The position numbers and the translations under genes are program-made. Below are positions 10,688 to 24,740 of a stretch of DNA of 64,000 nt, one piece after another. The notes beneath the pieces were generated by a model. It had not been told where the DNA came from and ran no database searches. It saw only the letters and a program-made list of their open reading frames with translations. Source of the stretch: Hirudo medicinalis (lineage: Eukaryota; Annelida; Clitellata; Hirudinida; Hirudinidae); contig MPNW01000469.1 of assembly GCA_011800805.1 (NCBI GenBank), positions 180,717 through 244,716 of the forward strand. Direction: 5' to 3'. The first letter of the stretch is position 1; every line of letters begins with the position of its first letter.

Positions 10688-11738
10688 TTCAGATTTAAAT
10701 GATATGCAAATATGATATAGAATATTTACAAATATATTATTTTATTTAAGTAGTACAAATTCGTGCAACATTAATTTTGCTGTCTCCTGTTAAATAAGAA
10801 CATAGTAATTAATCAATAACTTTACCAACCGTTCAGAAACAGCTCAAGCAGATGGAGATGAAGTCGACAAGATCATTTCATTATTGATTGCCTCTCAGGT
10901 GGACTTTGACAGTTGATCAATGATATGAAAAATGTAACCATAAACACAAAATAATTTTTTTAGTATTCTAGATTGTCCAACGCACGTTTTCAACATGATA
11001 TACATCTTCAGAACATCACCCATTTAGTCGTTGTCGACTAAAGGATCGCGGCGGTCTTTGCACATGGACACCATATAGATGCAAACTGAGCGTTATATTT
11101 TCTTTGCAGCGGTCGCCCTCACTGAAAATTTCGCTCACCAGCCGCACGCATATATCGCATTAAACGCTCTTTCGCTTTCTACGTCCTTTGCCAATGCGCG
11201 CGCCATCACTTCAACACCCCAAATGCACATCTTTCATTTCCTCGAGGCAAATTGATCCTAGCTCATGGAAGGTCTTCCGTGAGGCCGGAAACTCGAACGC
11301 ACTCGGAACTATGATGTGAATCCGGTCCGGTATCATTCGGCTTTTTAACTGAATGCACAGCTGCATCAGAACGCTGTTTTTCCATCTCCCCTTCGCATTT
11401 AGCCTGCCTGGTGAATCTTATGTCCCCTCTCAGTCTGAAGCCTTCTGCCACACTCACAACTGCTCATATGATACGCCATTCTCCGATTCGCATAAAAAAA
11501 TCGCGTGTCCATTGGAAATCTAGTCATTAACCGTAGGGTCATTGGTGGGTCCGTTATCCCCCCCCCCTCCTTTTGGCAGGGACCATGCCAGGGGCATATT
11601 TCTTTTTTCGACTTGCCAGCAATTGAAGTCCATCGCGACGAGTTGCTAGCCCAATCCTCCGAGCCGTCACCTGTCTGTCCAAGTCGTCACCAGTCTTTCC
11701 AGGTTGTCACCTGGTCTATTCCCAGTACTGAAGAGTAT
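10688..11738. other. No gene recognised; patch of higher GC at 11030-11700
   Basis: The first third is AT-rich. From about 11030 composition shifts to more C and G, with several CpG-containing words. Short frames on both strands have no recognisable motif. 11640-11730 contains three imperfect tandem units of 'ccagtc/ccaggttgtcacctg'. It may be old transposon sequence. Confidence 0.3.
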
Positions 11739-12382
11739 GGGGTCGTCCATTAATTATGTTAACAAATTTAGGGTAATTTTTGACCCCCTCTCTCCCCCTT
11801 GTCAAACTTCTAGACAAAATCCCCCATCAGAATTGTCAAAAAAACTGACACCCCTCATAAAAATGTTTTACAATTTTTAATTTGTATCTTTGAATTTGCG
11901 AATATTGTATTTTGAAAGTAAATATAATAATTGTTTAACTGAATATTATTGTCAGCCTCTATCATCTTCCCACGGAAAAATCAAATGTTCCTCTATTGTA
12001 ACAATAGGCATAATATCGAATTTATCATTTCCATCACTTTGTTGAACTGATAAACCAGACAAACCAGCATCATCTTCATCTAACCATTCAGCTCATAAAA
12101 TATCAGAATGTGTGCAATAATTGCAATCAGCTCTTTTTGTCGTTTGGCAGCAGCTCGAATTGGCTGAAGGTTTTTTGTTGATAAGCAGGTGTCAATTTGT
12201 TATGATCGCATCGTCAGTGTTTTTGAACATTTTCTTTATCATGACTAGTGAATAGGGCCGCCGACTGAAAGGTAATATTATAAAATATAATAATATTATA
12301 AATCCATCTTTAAAATTTAGATTTGACGTCAATTAATCTTAATTAACTCCGTATTAAGTTGACATAATTTATGAACGACCCC
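11739..12382. mobile_element. Non-autonomous DNA transposon with terminal inverted repeats
   Basis: The left end reads GGGGTCGTCCATTAATTATG (11739-11758). The right end, reverse complemented from 12382, reads GGGGTCGTTCATAAATTATG. The match is 18 of 20, and about 25 bases are similar overall. The interior of about 600 bp is AT-rich with no open frame. The GGGGTCGT(C/T)CAT terminus is a type I associate with widespread MITE-like elements; I do not assign a superfamily because the target duplication is ambiguous (TA or none). Confidence 0.7.
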
Positions 12383-12729
12383 TAAGGTAGGATAGAGGTT
12401 TCCATTGATTGGAAATAATTTGCAATTTTACAAGAATGTAATCAAATTACTGTAAAATTAGCTATATAATTTGATGTTATTTAGTAAAGTTAATCTCATA
12501 TATTAATTTCTTAATCACTGGGAATTTTCCGGAAGCAGAGATGTTTCTGTTTCACAATTTGACAAAGTTGCGCAAGATTCGTCAGCGTTGTTAAAGGTGG
12601 CATTTTGAAATGTTAGCGGCAGAATTAATTAATAAATTAATATTCAAGATTTATTACCGCCGAATATATGTATTATTTAAGTAAATTATTACAGGCGAAA
12701 CGACGAAGGGACGTCAAAGTTTACTCAAA

Positions 12730-15700
12730 ATGAGTGGGAACTTATATAGAATGATTGTATGGGATCTAGTGAGGACAGGTGGTACATTAGAGGTTGATAT
12801 GCAGGAATGGAAAAGAATTTGTATACAAATGGGCATATTTGACGCTATAAACCCAGAAGAATTTTTGAGCTGTTGTACCTCCATCCATTACCGAAGTATT
12901 GATAACTCACGATTTGCAATGAAGCTGCAACTAAATTTTGGCTATTGTCCGGTATTGAATTTTTTTATATGGTTTTTAGATAAGATCTAAATTAATTAAA
13001 CGTAATGTTTTTCTATTTGATTGATTTATTTGATATCTTCCAACTTTACAAATAGGCATATATCAAAACTGATGGGTGCAAAAATCGCAGCTGTAGCAAC
13101 CTGCATTGTTGCTTACATTTTCTTCTCAATGAGTGCAAATATGGATCAAGATGCAAATTCAGTCATAACTTGAAAGACAACCACAACATTTTGATCCTGG
13201 GGGAGAATTTCATGGAAGATCTCAGTAACAAGCAACTTGTTGAGATCTTAAAATTGAGAAATGTAATTATGCACATTGATCATTATAAATAAGTTTTCAC
13301 CTAAAAATTAAAAAACAAAATTATTTAAAAATTATTAGATAATGAAGTTTGTTTATTTGTTTGCAGGGTTATTTAATTAAATATTAGTATTGCATTGTAG
13401 CTGATTCCAGTAAGGCCCCTAATCTGCAAAGGATACAACTCCTTGGTTGGTTGCAAATTTGGGACAGAATGCACATGCTTACATCTTTGTGGGCATTACA
13501 TTACTGATGACTGCAGTTATGGCAGGAATTGTAAAAGATCTCATGATTTAAAAGATCTGAAAGTCCAAGATATTCTTGAAAAACATGGTATCAAAGCTAA
13601 ACAATCTTGCAAAGAGATTTTAAATGAGATTAGGAAAAGATCTGGATGCCAGCAAAATAATGAGAGAAAACAAGCTATATCCTATGATATGTCGACTTCA
13701 TTAACCAGACTCTCAATAAATGATCAGGAACAAAGTAGTGAAAAGTTATTAAATGAATCACAACTCATTTGTACTTTTTTTCTGAGAAATAAATGTCTCT
13801 ACAAGGAAAATTGTACTAAATTTCACCAGCCTGATCATCTGCCTTATCATTGGCAGTACCTCAATAATAAAGGAATGTGGTTGGATTTGCCTCTAAATAA
13901 AGACATTGAAAGAAATTATTGCATTTGTGAGGACCATGTTAAAATACCCATGTAAGTTTATCACAATTTGAAAGATTGTTGAAATTGTGATTTTTTACTG
14001 AATAATTATGGATTAGATTTTAAATCATCATATCATCTGAACCAGCATTTGAATGTTTCAAGTATTCATTACAGTAAGAAATTGAAAATGCATTTCTTTT
14101 TATATTGTAAAACACAAAATCTGGAAATTTTGAAAGGATATTTTAGAATCAAGAAAAAAAAAATTTTCACATTGATTAAACCCTTTTCTGTGCAGGGGTA
14201 GTATCCAAATAACCCTGCATTTAAATGATATGACCTGGTCAGATCCTAATAGTAACAATGGAAAAATAAGGAGACTTAGCACAGAACATCAAAAGGATGC
14301 TTCCAAAGGATTCCTGTTTCTCACTGTTTGGAAGTGGTTTTGGATGAAAGATGAAGTTTGGATCACTTACGATGCTGAGGTGACCATCACTTTCTGATTG
14401 GTCTCTTATTTAGGAATTGATATGCTAAGAGAAATGGCATTAATTTTATTTTAAACTCATTATTGAATTTTAAATATTGAAGCTGGTTGACTGACTCATA
14501 GACAAGTATAATTGATTGAATTTGTTCTTTTTTGCTCATTTATTGTCCTAGTTGTAATCCCTTATACAACGAAATTATATCATTTATCCATTAAAAATAT
14601 CTGATTAATTTTATAGGATGGATACCCATCTTCTGAAATAATTGAAGCAGTATTCCAGAAAAAGCCAACATATCAAATTCAATTTGTTGCAAACCATTGG
14701 AATTACAAAATTGACCTTGAAAAAATGATCCAAATAAATAAACAATCGGGAAAACTGAGGCATATGAGAAGACGACCTGATATCTTTAATGAGGAAACAA
14801 AACTTCCTAAAAGGTTAAAATAGGCATGTTCTTGTCTTTGAATATTATTGACAATGTTGCCAATGGGGATCAAGTCAAGAGGCAGAGATCTTAACTTATT
14901 TATTCATTTCTTGAGAAGATCTTACAAAAATGAATGTAAACTAAAATTTGAGTTTGTACACAAAAACTCCGATGATGCTTGAAGGCCATCCGAAAGGATA
15001 ACTATTTAGCGTCTCTGATGCTATGCATAAGGTGCTATATAAATAAAGTACATTTACTGTTCCTGCTAATTGCCACCCACATAGAAGCTTTTTAACGACT
15101 AATTAATTATACAGATTAATATAAAATTAAAAACGTTGTGGTGGTAATTGCAGAAATAAATTAGTATTAGGCAGTGTTGAGTAATTTTGATTTATATAAA
15201 TGTTTAAAAATTGAAGTCGAGGTGGATGACTTAATTTCAATTGATATGTCAGAATAAATCTGAGGAGCTGAGCATTTGATGGAAAATGATTTAGTTGTCG
15301 TGTGGGATCTGAACGAAAGTTGTTCACGTTACATGACAAAAAATTTCCATAAAAAATTGTTGTCTTAACTATTGGTTCATGTGAAAACACTTAAAGTTAT
15401 TTACAAGGAAGGCATTTCAATTATCATCTATTTCATAACTTAGATGAAATGCCTTTGCTTGGCTTGTCAAAAAATTTGCTATGAAGAAGTTTTTTGTCTA
15501 AAGCCAAATGAGTACTGTCCCATCGGGACTTGGAAAGAAGCAGTGGTACTCGGTGTATGTGAAAAGGTTACAAACACCCCTTAATTTTAGCATAACTCCT
15601 TAAATATTGGACTGATCAAAACAAAATTAGGAATTAATATGTTTATTCTGATGTTTCACATTGAGCTTTATGGTCATCCCAAAGCAAAGCTTTGGCAATG

Positions 15701-18599
15701 CATTAGTGGCACTAAGCGATGCAACCCCTGCCAGCCATTTTTTAAATAAACACTAGTGTAAAGAAATTACAGGGTGAGAATATTAGATATCAATAAATAC
15801 TGAAAAAATTATATTGCAAGATTTTTAATGAAATTTCGACCCTTATTCATCAATATTTCGTTTATCAATAAAATACCGTTAACACTGTTTACAGGGATTT
15901 ATACAGAAACTAGCTTTTTTAAACTGGCTGCACCCGTGATATATTCAAACTCATTTATTTGTGGCAAGACTTTCCTCTTTTTTTTTATATTTATTAAACA
16001 AAATGACATTAAATACAGTTACAAAACCCGCAAAATTACATACTTAATCATAAATTTTGTAAAAAAGGACAACCCGAAGGGATATACTCCCGCTGATGGG
16101 CTGCCTGTTCCAATGACAAAAATTTAAAGCCGAGTATCACAAAAGAAATGATTTTACTTACTTAGAATATATGATTTGTAAGTACTTTTGAATATAGATA
16201 TGGACTTAGAGGATGTAATGGTGATGGGAATCGAGGAAAATAAGCGACGGCCAGAGCACTTCAATGAAAATTTTTTGAGCATGGTTCGAGAAGCTTCAGG
16301 TATATATTTATCGGCGGATCGCAAACAATATGAGTGAATATCAGATGAACGTGTAAAAAAGTTTTTAAATTAATGTGGCAATAGATTGTTTGCATATTTA
16401 TATATAAAGATAGCAATCAAAAAGTCACTTGTTTGATAAATGTTTAAAATAGAATTTTCATAAAAGGATAGCTTGGAAGATGACGAAGGAGGAATATTAA
16501 AGAGGATACGAATAGAGCATTTTTGAGATATGTGAAGGGATTTTAGTCTTGAAGTGTAGTTCGAGGCCCAAACAATGTTACAGTATGATAAATATGGATA
16601 AATAAGTGAATAATACAACATAAGTGCAACAGTTTTNGGTCTGACAATACTTGAGCTATACAAGGAATTGAGGCACTAACAAGGATAGGATCAATTTCAT
16701 CAAGGCCGCAACTATGGGATGTCTTCATTTGAGTAGCAATATTCCTGATCTCACTAGGCGTCGTTGGATAAACATTCATCGATTGTAATGCAGGATATTT
16801 TAGGTAGGATTCAAAATTTAGAGATGGAATGGGGATTTGTTGTGCTAGGTCACTGCCGATGTTCGCAAAATAATTGTTGAATGCTTTTGTTATGTCCCCC
16901 GGTGTGGCCAGATCCTTGCCATCGATGGACTTAAAAACATTAACTTCAGATCTGTGCCTGTTCAATAATTGTATAATTAAGTTCCAAGTTTTTTTCATAT
17001 TGTTCTGATATGATTTGAACTTTGTTGAATAGAATTCTCTAATGGCTTTTGTTTTGATGGACTTGAATTTGTTTATGTAGGATCTCTTCCTTTTGTGCAT
17101 TTTAATTAACAATTCCAGATATGATTTAATTTGCAACAACATTAACTATAAACCACACTCCATCACAAATGAATAAAACAAAAGCTTTGAATCAATTTAG
17201 TTTTGTTATTTGTTTAAATGTTATTTATTCAATTTTATTAAATTATTAATTAAGTTAGAAATTTATGTTTGTTATTCCTCAAAATTCATTTTATTTATTT
17301 TTACATTTATTTATTTGGTTGAAAATAGCTTAGTTGGCCTAGAATAGGCAGTCAGAATGACATGTGCAAATGTCATGTCGCTACTTTTCAACATTTGGGA
17401 GGAGTCCTTGTGAGAAAAAAGCCAAAATGATGTTTAAAATAATACAGTTGACCTAGAAAAAGGTCAAAGTTGAAAATTTAGAATGGACTAGTTGACCTAT
17501 GAATGGCATATAGAATGACATGTGCAAATTTTTGTTCACCTTTTGGGAGGAGTTCTGGGGATAGAGAGACACACAAATATATTTTCTGATGTATATTATA
17601 TAAGATTTGCTTCTGGGGGAGGTGGTTTAACCAAGAACCAAGGGTGCATCTTCCCAATTGATTACAGACTTCACCACAGATGTTATCTGATGACCTATTT
17701 TTGCTTTTCCAAGTCCAAATGTAACTAACTTTTTACATGTCTAAGAGTTTTTGGTTACTTGGAAGTGTACATCCCCCGTGGCAGGCAGCTGTTAGGGGTA
17801 TATAAATCCCTGCCCTACTACAGTCCTCACAGCTTTATGTTTGATATATAAAAAATTAAAATGTGCTGAATGAAGTTTTGACAGGCATGACATTTTCAAA
17901 TGTTTCTCTTTTAGTGTATCAAATATGGTGAAAAGAGAAGAAAATAATTCATCTGATGAAACTGTGGCAGTAAGTTCAGGATTAGATAGCCTCTATACCC
18001 AGCTGGATGTAAGTGCTTTAATAACATATTCTGAATCATTCAAAAATTAAATATTTTTTCTACAAAGGTCCTAAGTGTGGAATTTAGAGATATTCAGAAG
18101 ATTTTCAGTGACAGCATCCCTATGAAGACTCTTAAAAAAATTGAAAATTCCCAGTTGCGGAAATGTTTCACAGTGTTTGTCATCGAGAGTTTTGAGAAAT
18201 ACATTTTAGCATGGTAATGTCATGTTCTTTTGTAGGAAGAAACATTCTTTGAAAAACAAAGGTGAGGTTCATTGGCGGGAAAAATTTCTATTTTATGGGA
18301 CGCAAAGTCAATCTGTGGAAGCCATTTGTTGTCGAGGCTTTAATAGGGACTTACTCAACAGCAAAGGTATCAGTTTTTCAGAGGATGCATCATTCTTCCT
18401 GGATGACCCTGGTTGTGATCGGATACTCTTGGCAAAAGTAATAATCAGGGAGTTCATTGAACCAAACCATACCCGCTCCCCTCCTGCAAATTCGGAGAAT
18501 GAAGATATTAACAGCTTATTTTTTAATGATTTAAGACCATCTATTTATGTTATCTATGATAACAGTCAAGCATATCCAGAATATCTGATCGAATTTTGA
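12730..18599 (+). CDS. PARP13/ZAP-like CCCH-WWE-PARP protein, copy 2 (predicted catalytically dead)
   Basis: Eight phase-consistent exons: 12730-12951, 13056-13262, 13401-13951, 14196-14379, 14617-14813, 17915-18008, 18068-18174 and 18236-18599, giving about 641 residues. Exons 2 and 5 are exactly as long as in copy 1 (207 and 197 nt), and the phases match. The N-terminal exon (74 codons) resembles the helical domain before the fingers of ZAP. The CCCH array is intact, and two WWE modules follow. In the catalytic domain the triad His is Tyr (LFYGTQSQS), the Tyr position is Ser (KGISFSEDA), and the loop between them is about eight residues shorter. The C-terminus PEYLIEF is kept. By family knowledge a Tyr-for-His change and loss of the NAD pocket mark inactive PARP13. 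The predicted role is an RNA-binding effector rather than a transferase. AATAAA lies at 18647. Intron 5 is 3.1 kb and full of repeats. Confidence 0.88.
15662..15776 (+). repeat. Dispersed repeat, partner at 19293-19408
   Basis: Near-identical core 'agctttggcaatgcattagtggcac(t/a)aagcgatgcaaccc', then 'ctgccagccatttttt...aaata(a/c)acactag'. Both copies are on the plus strand and about 115 bp long. No coding capacity. Family unknown. Confidence 0.65.
16370..17142 (-). mobile_element. LINE fragment missing its reverse transcriptase core at an N
   Basis: 17142-16640 encodes the linker between endonuclease and RT (KSYQNNMKKTWNLIIQLLNR, then AFNNYFANIGSDLAQQIP, then a block just before RT). 16636-16370 encodes the far C-terminal part (LYYSLIYPYLSYCNIVWAS). 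The whole RT core of roughly 250 residues should lie between. Instead there is one ambiguous base at 16637. Either the copy is deleted or the assembly closed a gap there. Confidence 0.75.
17338..17602 (+). repeat. Dispersed repeat, 1.5 tandem copies, partner of 7740-7915
   Basis: 17440-17602 matches 7740-7915; 17338-17425 is a partial extra copy carrying the same 'agaatgacatgtgcaaatg' and 'catttgggaggagtcctt' words. Together they look like a tandem or nested insertion of one family. Confidence 0.55.
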
Positions 18600-18656
18600 T
18601 TTTTGCAAAAAGATGAAGTGCTTGATCTCCTCTTAAAACTTTGCAAAATAAATAAA

Positions 18657-20262
18657 TGGACTAACTCTACTGATCCACTTATTTATTCAATTTATGGCAT
18701 TGGTCTAGTTATTATATAACCTGAGATAAAAGCTTATAAATAATAATACTGTCATATTCGTTATTAGGTGGATCGTCTGCTTGGGCAGTTTTGCGGTAAC
18801 TTCGAACCACAATGCATTTGACGACCAGACCTAGGTATTATTTTGAGTCAGTAATTCCAAGAAAAGCTTCTGATAGGTCCGTTTGCATAGCACCACAAGC
18901 AAGGCATCGGGGGCCATTTATATAGCATAGCCCCCCAGAGGACTTCATGGCAATGCAAGGTGGGTTGCAAACGCTTCCAGAGCCCTCTGAGCCAACTTGC
19001 ACCTCCAACACTCGTCCTAGAAGTTTCTACGGATTTTTTTTAACTTCAGTGCTCGCTCAGAGCTTATGACAGTTTGTGCAAGTACATTCAAACTAAATTG
19101 TTTCACAAATTTTTATCAAAATGGAAATATACGTGATTGATGTCAGTGCATAGTAAATACCTATTGAAGACCAGGAAACCCTAAACATTATCATAAACCT
19201 CTGGACATGAATAAGCACGAGCCATTGGCATTGTGGATTCTGAAATGCTAACACAAAACCAGATGATGCTACCCCGAATGAGCCGACTCACACAAGCTTT
19301 ACGGTCACCAAAAAACAGCTTTGGCAATGCATTAGTGGCACAAAGCGATGCAACCCCCTGCCAGCCATTTTTTTTTAAATACACACTAGCACAAAGAAAA
19401 TACAGAAACTATACTCAAACAGGACAGTGAATCAACTTTGGAAAAAACGTTAAATCAGACCAAAATTAGCAGTCACTCTCAATCATCAGACCCTCCTCAA
19501 TTTGTGTAGCCTCCACTCTAATATTTGACAACAAGATTCATCCCATACCACAAGAAGGTCTTACTGTATAATAACGAAAACAGAAATGTTGATTTCAATG
19601 ATGACATCCAAACTCTCAGTGTGTTAAACTGTGGCATTGATCAAATTAGATAGGAGCATCTTTACGAGTTAAGACACTCACAGCAAGCAGAATTAAGTGG
19701 AAGTGGTCTTCCTCAAATGGAAAGAGTCAGAGATTGTCTCCAGAACCCCTCAAGATAAAAATGATCACTGACGGTAGTCTGGAAGTGACAGATGGAGGCA
19801 TGAACTTAGCCTTCAAGGCATACATGTGAGCAATGTCGCAAGTACACCATTTCAACATGCCCTATTGGAGTCACATGTTGAACCAAATGTGCAAAAAGAA
19901 ACAAACAGGGACATTGCCATCACTATTACCAATAAAATAATTATAACACTCGGAGAGCTATGGTTAGTGTACAGACAAACAGAAAATAGATTCTGAAAAT
20001 TAAACCGAAACATTTTTAAGCAATGTCAAATGGATCCAGGCACCTGAAATCCATGAAAAACAACAAAATTCTTGACAAAATGTCTCAGCATTTCATGATT
20101 TTGGCAATGCAATTCATCAAAATAACATAATATCTCTCACAGAACGATCAAATTGGATGGACGAATCGACAATACCAGCCACGCTGGCTAATGAACAAAT
20201 TTTAACCAAAATTAAATCAATTAAGCAAACAAAAATCAAATTTAGTCAGGCAACTGATGACT
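18657..20262. other. Intergenic, one recognised repeat, otherwise unassigned
   Basis: Contains the repeat at 19293-19408. The stretch 18770-19030 is a little richer in GC and may be transposon-derived. 19420-20260 shows no open frame longer than noise. Part near 20.2 kb may be 3' UTR of Cdc42, which reads leftwards from 20263. Confidence 0.35.
19293..19408 (+). repeat. Dispersed repeat, partner of 15662-15776
   Basis: Second copy of the 'agctttggcaatgcattagtggcac' family, same orientation, with a longer T run and a few substitutions. Confidence 0.65.
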
Positions 20263-22476
<2,214 letters not shown>

Positions 22477-24740
22477 ATGAAGCAGTCAATCATATTTTCC
22501 ATTCTTTTGATAATTGCGCAATTAATAGTTTTAAATTCTACCTCGGATGGGTGAGAAATATCTAGCAACAAATCTTGAATTAAAATTTTATATGATGCGA
22601 TTTGATTTAACGGGTTTATACTTAATATTTAAGTAGCGATGATGATGAGCTGATGAAACTCATGAGAGAATTCTTAACAATTCTTCGGTCGAATGGTAAC
22701 GGAGAAAATTATTACAATCCCAAAAGAGAGACTGGTCGATTAAGTCCAACTGGGTTCAAAGCGGAGCTACCGATTCTGGTTAGATTATATTTGAAGATGG
22801 CGTTCCTGCGTGGCTTTAAAAATTGACTTTGTGATACTACAGCTGTCTGAAATAATTCTATAAATGTGCGCTAATGAACCATTCCCGAATTTATATTTCT
22901 TAATACATACCATTATTAGATTTTCTTATATTTAGAAAGACTGCGAAACTAACTATCACATTTAAATGTAAAAATTGAACTTTCTCAATTTGTTATGAAA
23001 TTGTAAGCCGTAACATTCCTTAACTTCAGATTTGTTCTCTTGTCCATAATTCACTTTGTAATTTGAATTTTTAATGATGATAGGAACAACTAAAACATAA
23101 CTTATAGGATGATTTATGGACGATTGATGTAGTCGAATGGTGGAAGATGAGCGAAGGTGATCAGGTATGTTTTACAGAGATGAGCAATTTAGGTGATAAT
23201 GTTGCAAGTGTTCTGCCGGTGATGAGGGCATTTTTGAATATAACACGATGGTGACTGGGTAGCAAATGCAGATGTTTCAGGCAGGCGGATAATTCTGGCT
23301 GTTTATGAATTATTAAAGTTTGAGGAAAGAAATGAGGGAAGTGGATACAAGAATGGGCCCCTTCTAGTTGCAATTATCCACGCTGGAAAGAATAGAATTT
23401 TTAAAATAAAATTTAAAAAATGTTTGAAAGCTTAAAAAAAAAATCAGAAATTTTTTAGAAACAGAATTTTGCGTCAAAGTATAGAGTATAATCATGAAAA
23501 ATATTAACAAGTTTTTGATTTTTCTAATAAATTTCCTCCAAGTAATAATAATAGTTAATTTACATGTATACGACATTTCATGGAAGATGTCTAGATACAA
23601 AGAAGACTGTTGAAAACAAACATCATTTAATTTGTTTATTAACATTAGCATTTTTTTGGGAAGAACGATAAGGAAACGCTTGAAATTAATTACTATTTGA
23701 TTTAGAAAAGGAGAACGAGTTATAACGAAATGACCATTCCATGTGGTAGAACCCAAAAGACTCCGGCATTCGACAAAAGAATAATGGGCGGTCACACAGC
23801 AATACCGCATTCCTGGCCTTGGCAAGTTCGCCTTCAGAGGAGTAATGGACCGTTCATGCAAACATATTTCAAGGACATATGCGGAGCCACTATCATCTCT
23901 CCTGAACATGTTTTAACTGCAGCTCATTGTTTGTAAGCTCCTTCAGCAAAATGATGATTGACAAGATTTTAAAATGTTTACTTACATTGCAATTACTTAC
24001 ATTAAATCCTCTTGTTCATTTTAACAGCATTTATTTGAAACGTTTTAAAGGTGGGATACAACGACAAACAAGAAAGACGTGAATTCGAAATATCGAGTGA
24101 TTGCAGGAGACCACGATAGATCTACTGATGCGGACGGACCAACGCAAATAGTGGACGTCCAAAGTATCATCACACATCCTAACTACATTACCACGACTTC
24201 AAGAAACGACATTGCTATTCTAGCATTAACAAATGCTTTTAATTTCAACGAGAACATCAGCAGTTGTTGTCTCCCGAAAGAAAATACCGCAATGGAGAAG
24301 CTCTGTTACGCGACTGGATGGGGGGACACTGAAAAGGGTAATTTCCGAAGAACAATCAAAATTTAATGAAATCACTTAAACTGAAAAATGTTGCAGGTCA
24401 TACCGATTTTCTCAAGCAAGTGAGGCTTCCACTATTTTCAACTGGAGAATGCAACCAAAAGTTTTATGGTCAAATGATAGGAGATGAAATGATATGTGCT
24501 GGCTACGAGGAAGGAAACAAAGATACTTGCCAAGGTGACAGCGGAGGTCCGCTAGTGTGCCACGACAACGGAACTTGGGTTTTAGAAGGCGTTACAAGCT
24601 GGGGCGTCGGTTGTGCTCTTCCTAACAAACCTGGAGTTTATACTAAGGTTGTTTCTTACCTCAGCTGGATAAAATCGGCCATCGGAGGTGAGATGGTTAA
24701 TTATGGCATAACATTGAAGTTATATATTCTAACTTACTAA
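22477..24740 (+). CDS. Secreted trypsin-like (S1) serine protease
   Basis: Exons 22477-22550, 22637-22778, 23108-23164, 23706-23932, 24051-24337 and 24397 onward join in phase. Exon 1 encodes a signal peptide with the hydrophobic run SIIFSILLIIAQLIVL. Exons 2-3 give a short acidic pro-region. Exon 4 has the tethering Cys (IPCGRT), an activation site KR|IMGG and the catalytic His in TAAHC. Exon 5 carries the Asp in NDIAIL. Exon 6 carries the Ser in GDSGGP, preceded by KDTCQ, so the S1 pocket has Asp and should favour Arg/Lys. Reading on past a good donor (GGAG|GTGAGA at 24688) reaches a stop at 24738-24740; the alternative is splicing to a further exon, perhaps the hydrophobic one at 25491. 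The substrate is not predictable. This is an ordinary tryptic protease of the prostasin/acrosin type, not a toxin signature. Confidence 0.88.

Larger units (their letters stand above)
14814..17914 (+). other. 3.1-kb repeat-filled intron 5 of PARP copy 2
   Basis: The same intron in copy 1 is 102 nt (3402-3503). The extra 3 kb holds a LINE fragment (16370-17142), members of three dispersed families, and unassigned AT-rich sequence such as a 'gtgctatataaataaag' tail near 15030 that looks SINE-like. No host exon was seen inside. Confidence 0.7.

Noticed and set aside
12244..12260. 'gggccgccgac' as a second complete MITE of the 58.7-kb family
   Set aside because: Only one end-like phrase is present, with no inverted partner or 8-bp duplication nearby.
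16543..17142. 199-residue minus-strand ORF as a host gene
   Set aside because: Its text is the linker region of a LINE ORF2, and it runs into an N at 16637.
23364..23909. 181-residue minus-strand ORF
   Set aside because: It overlaps the protease exon at 23706-23932 antisense and is otherwise AT-rich with no motif; a shadow frame.
22477..24740. Venom-type protease
   Set aside because: The sequence shows only a general trypsin-like protease with a pro-region; nothing specific to venom or toxin families.
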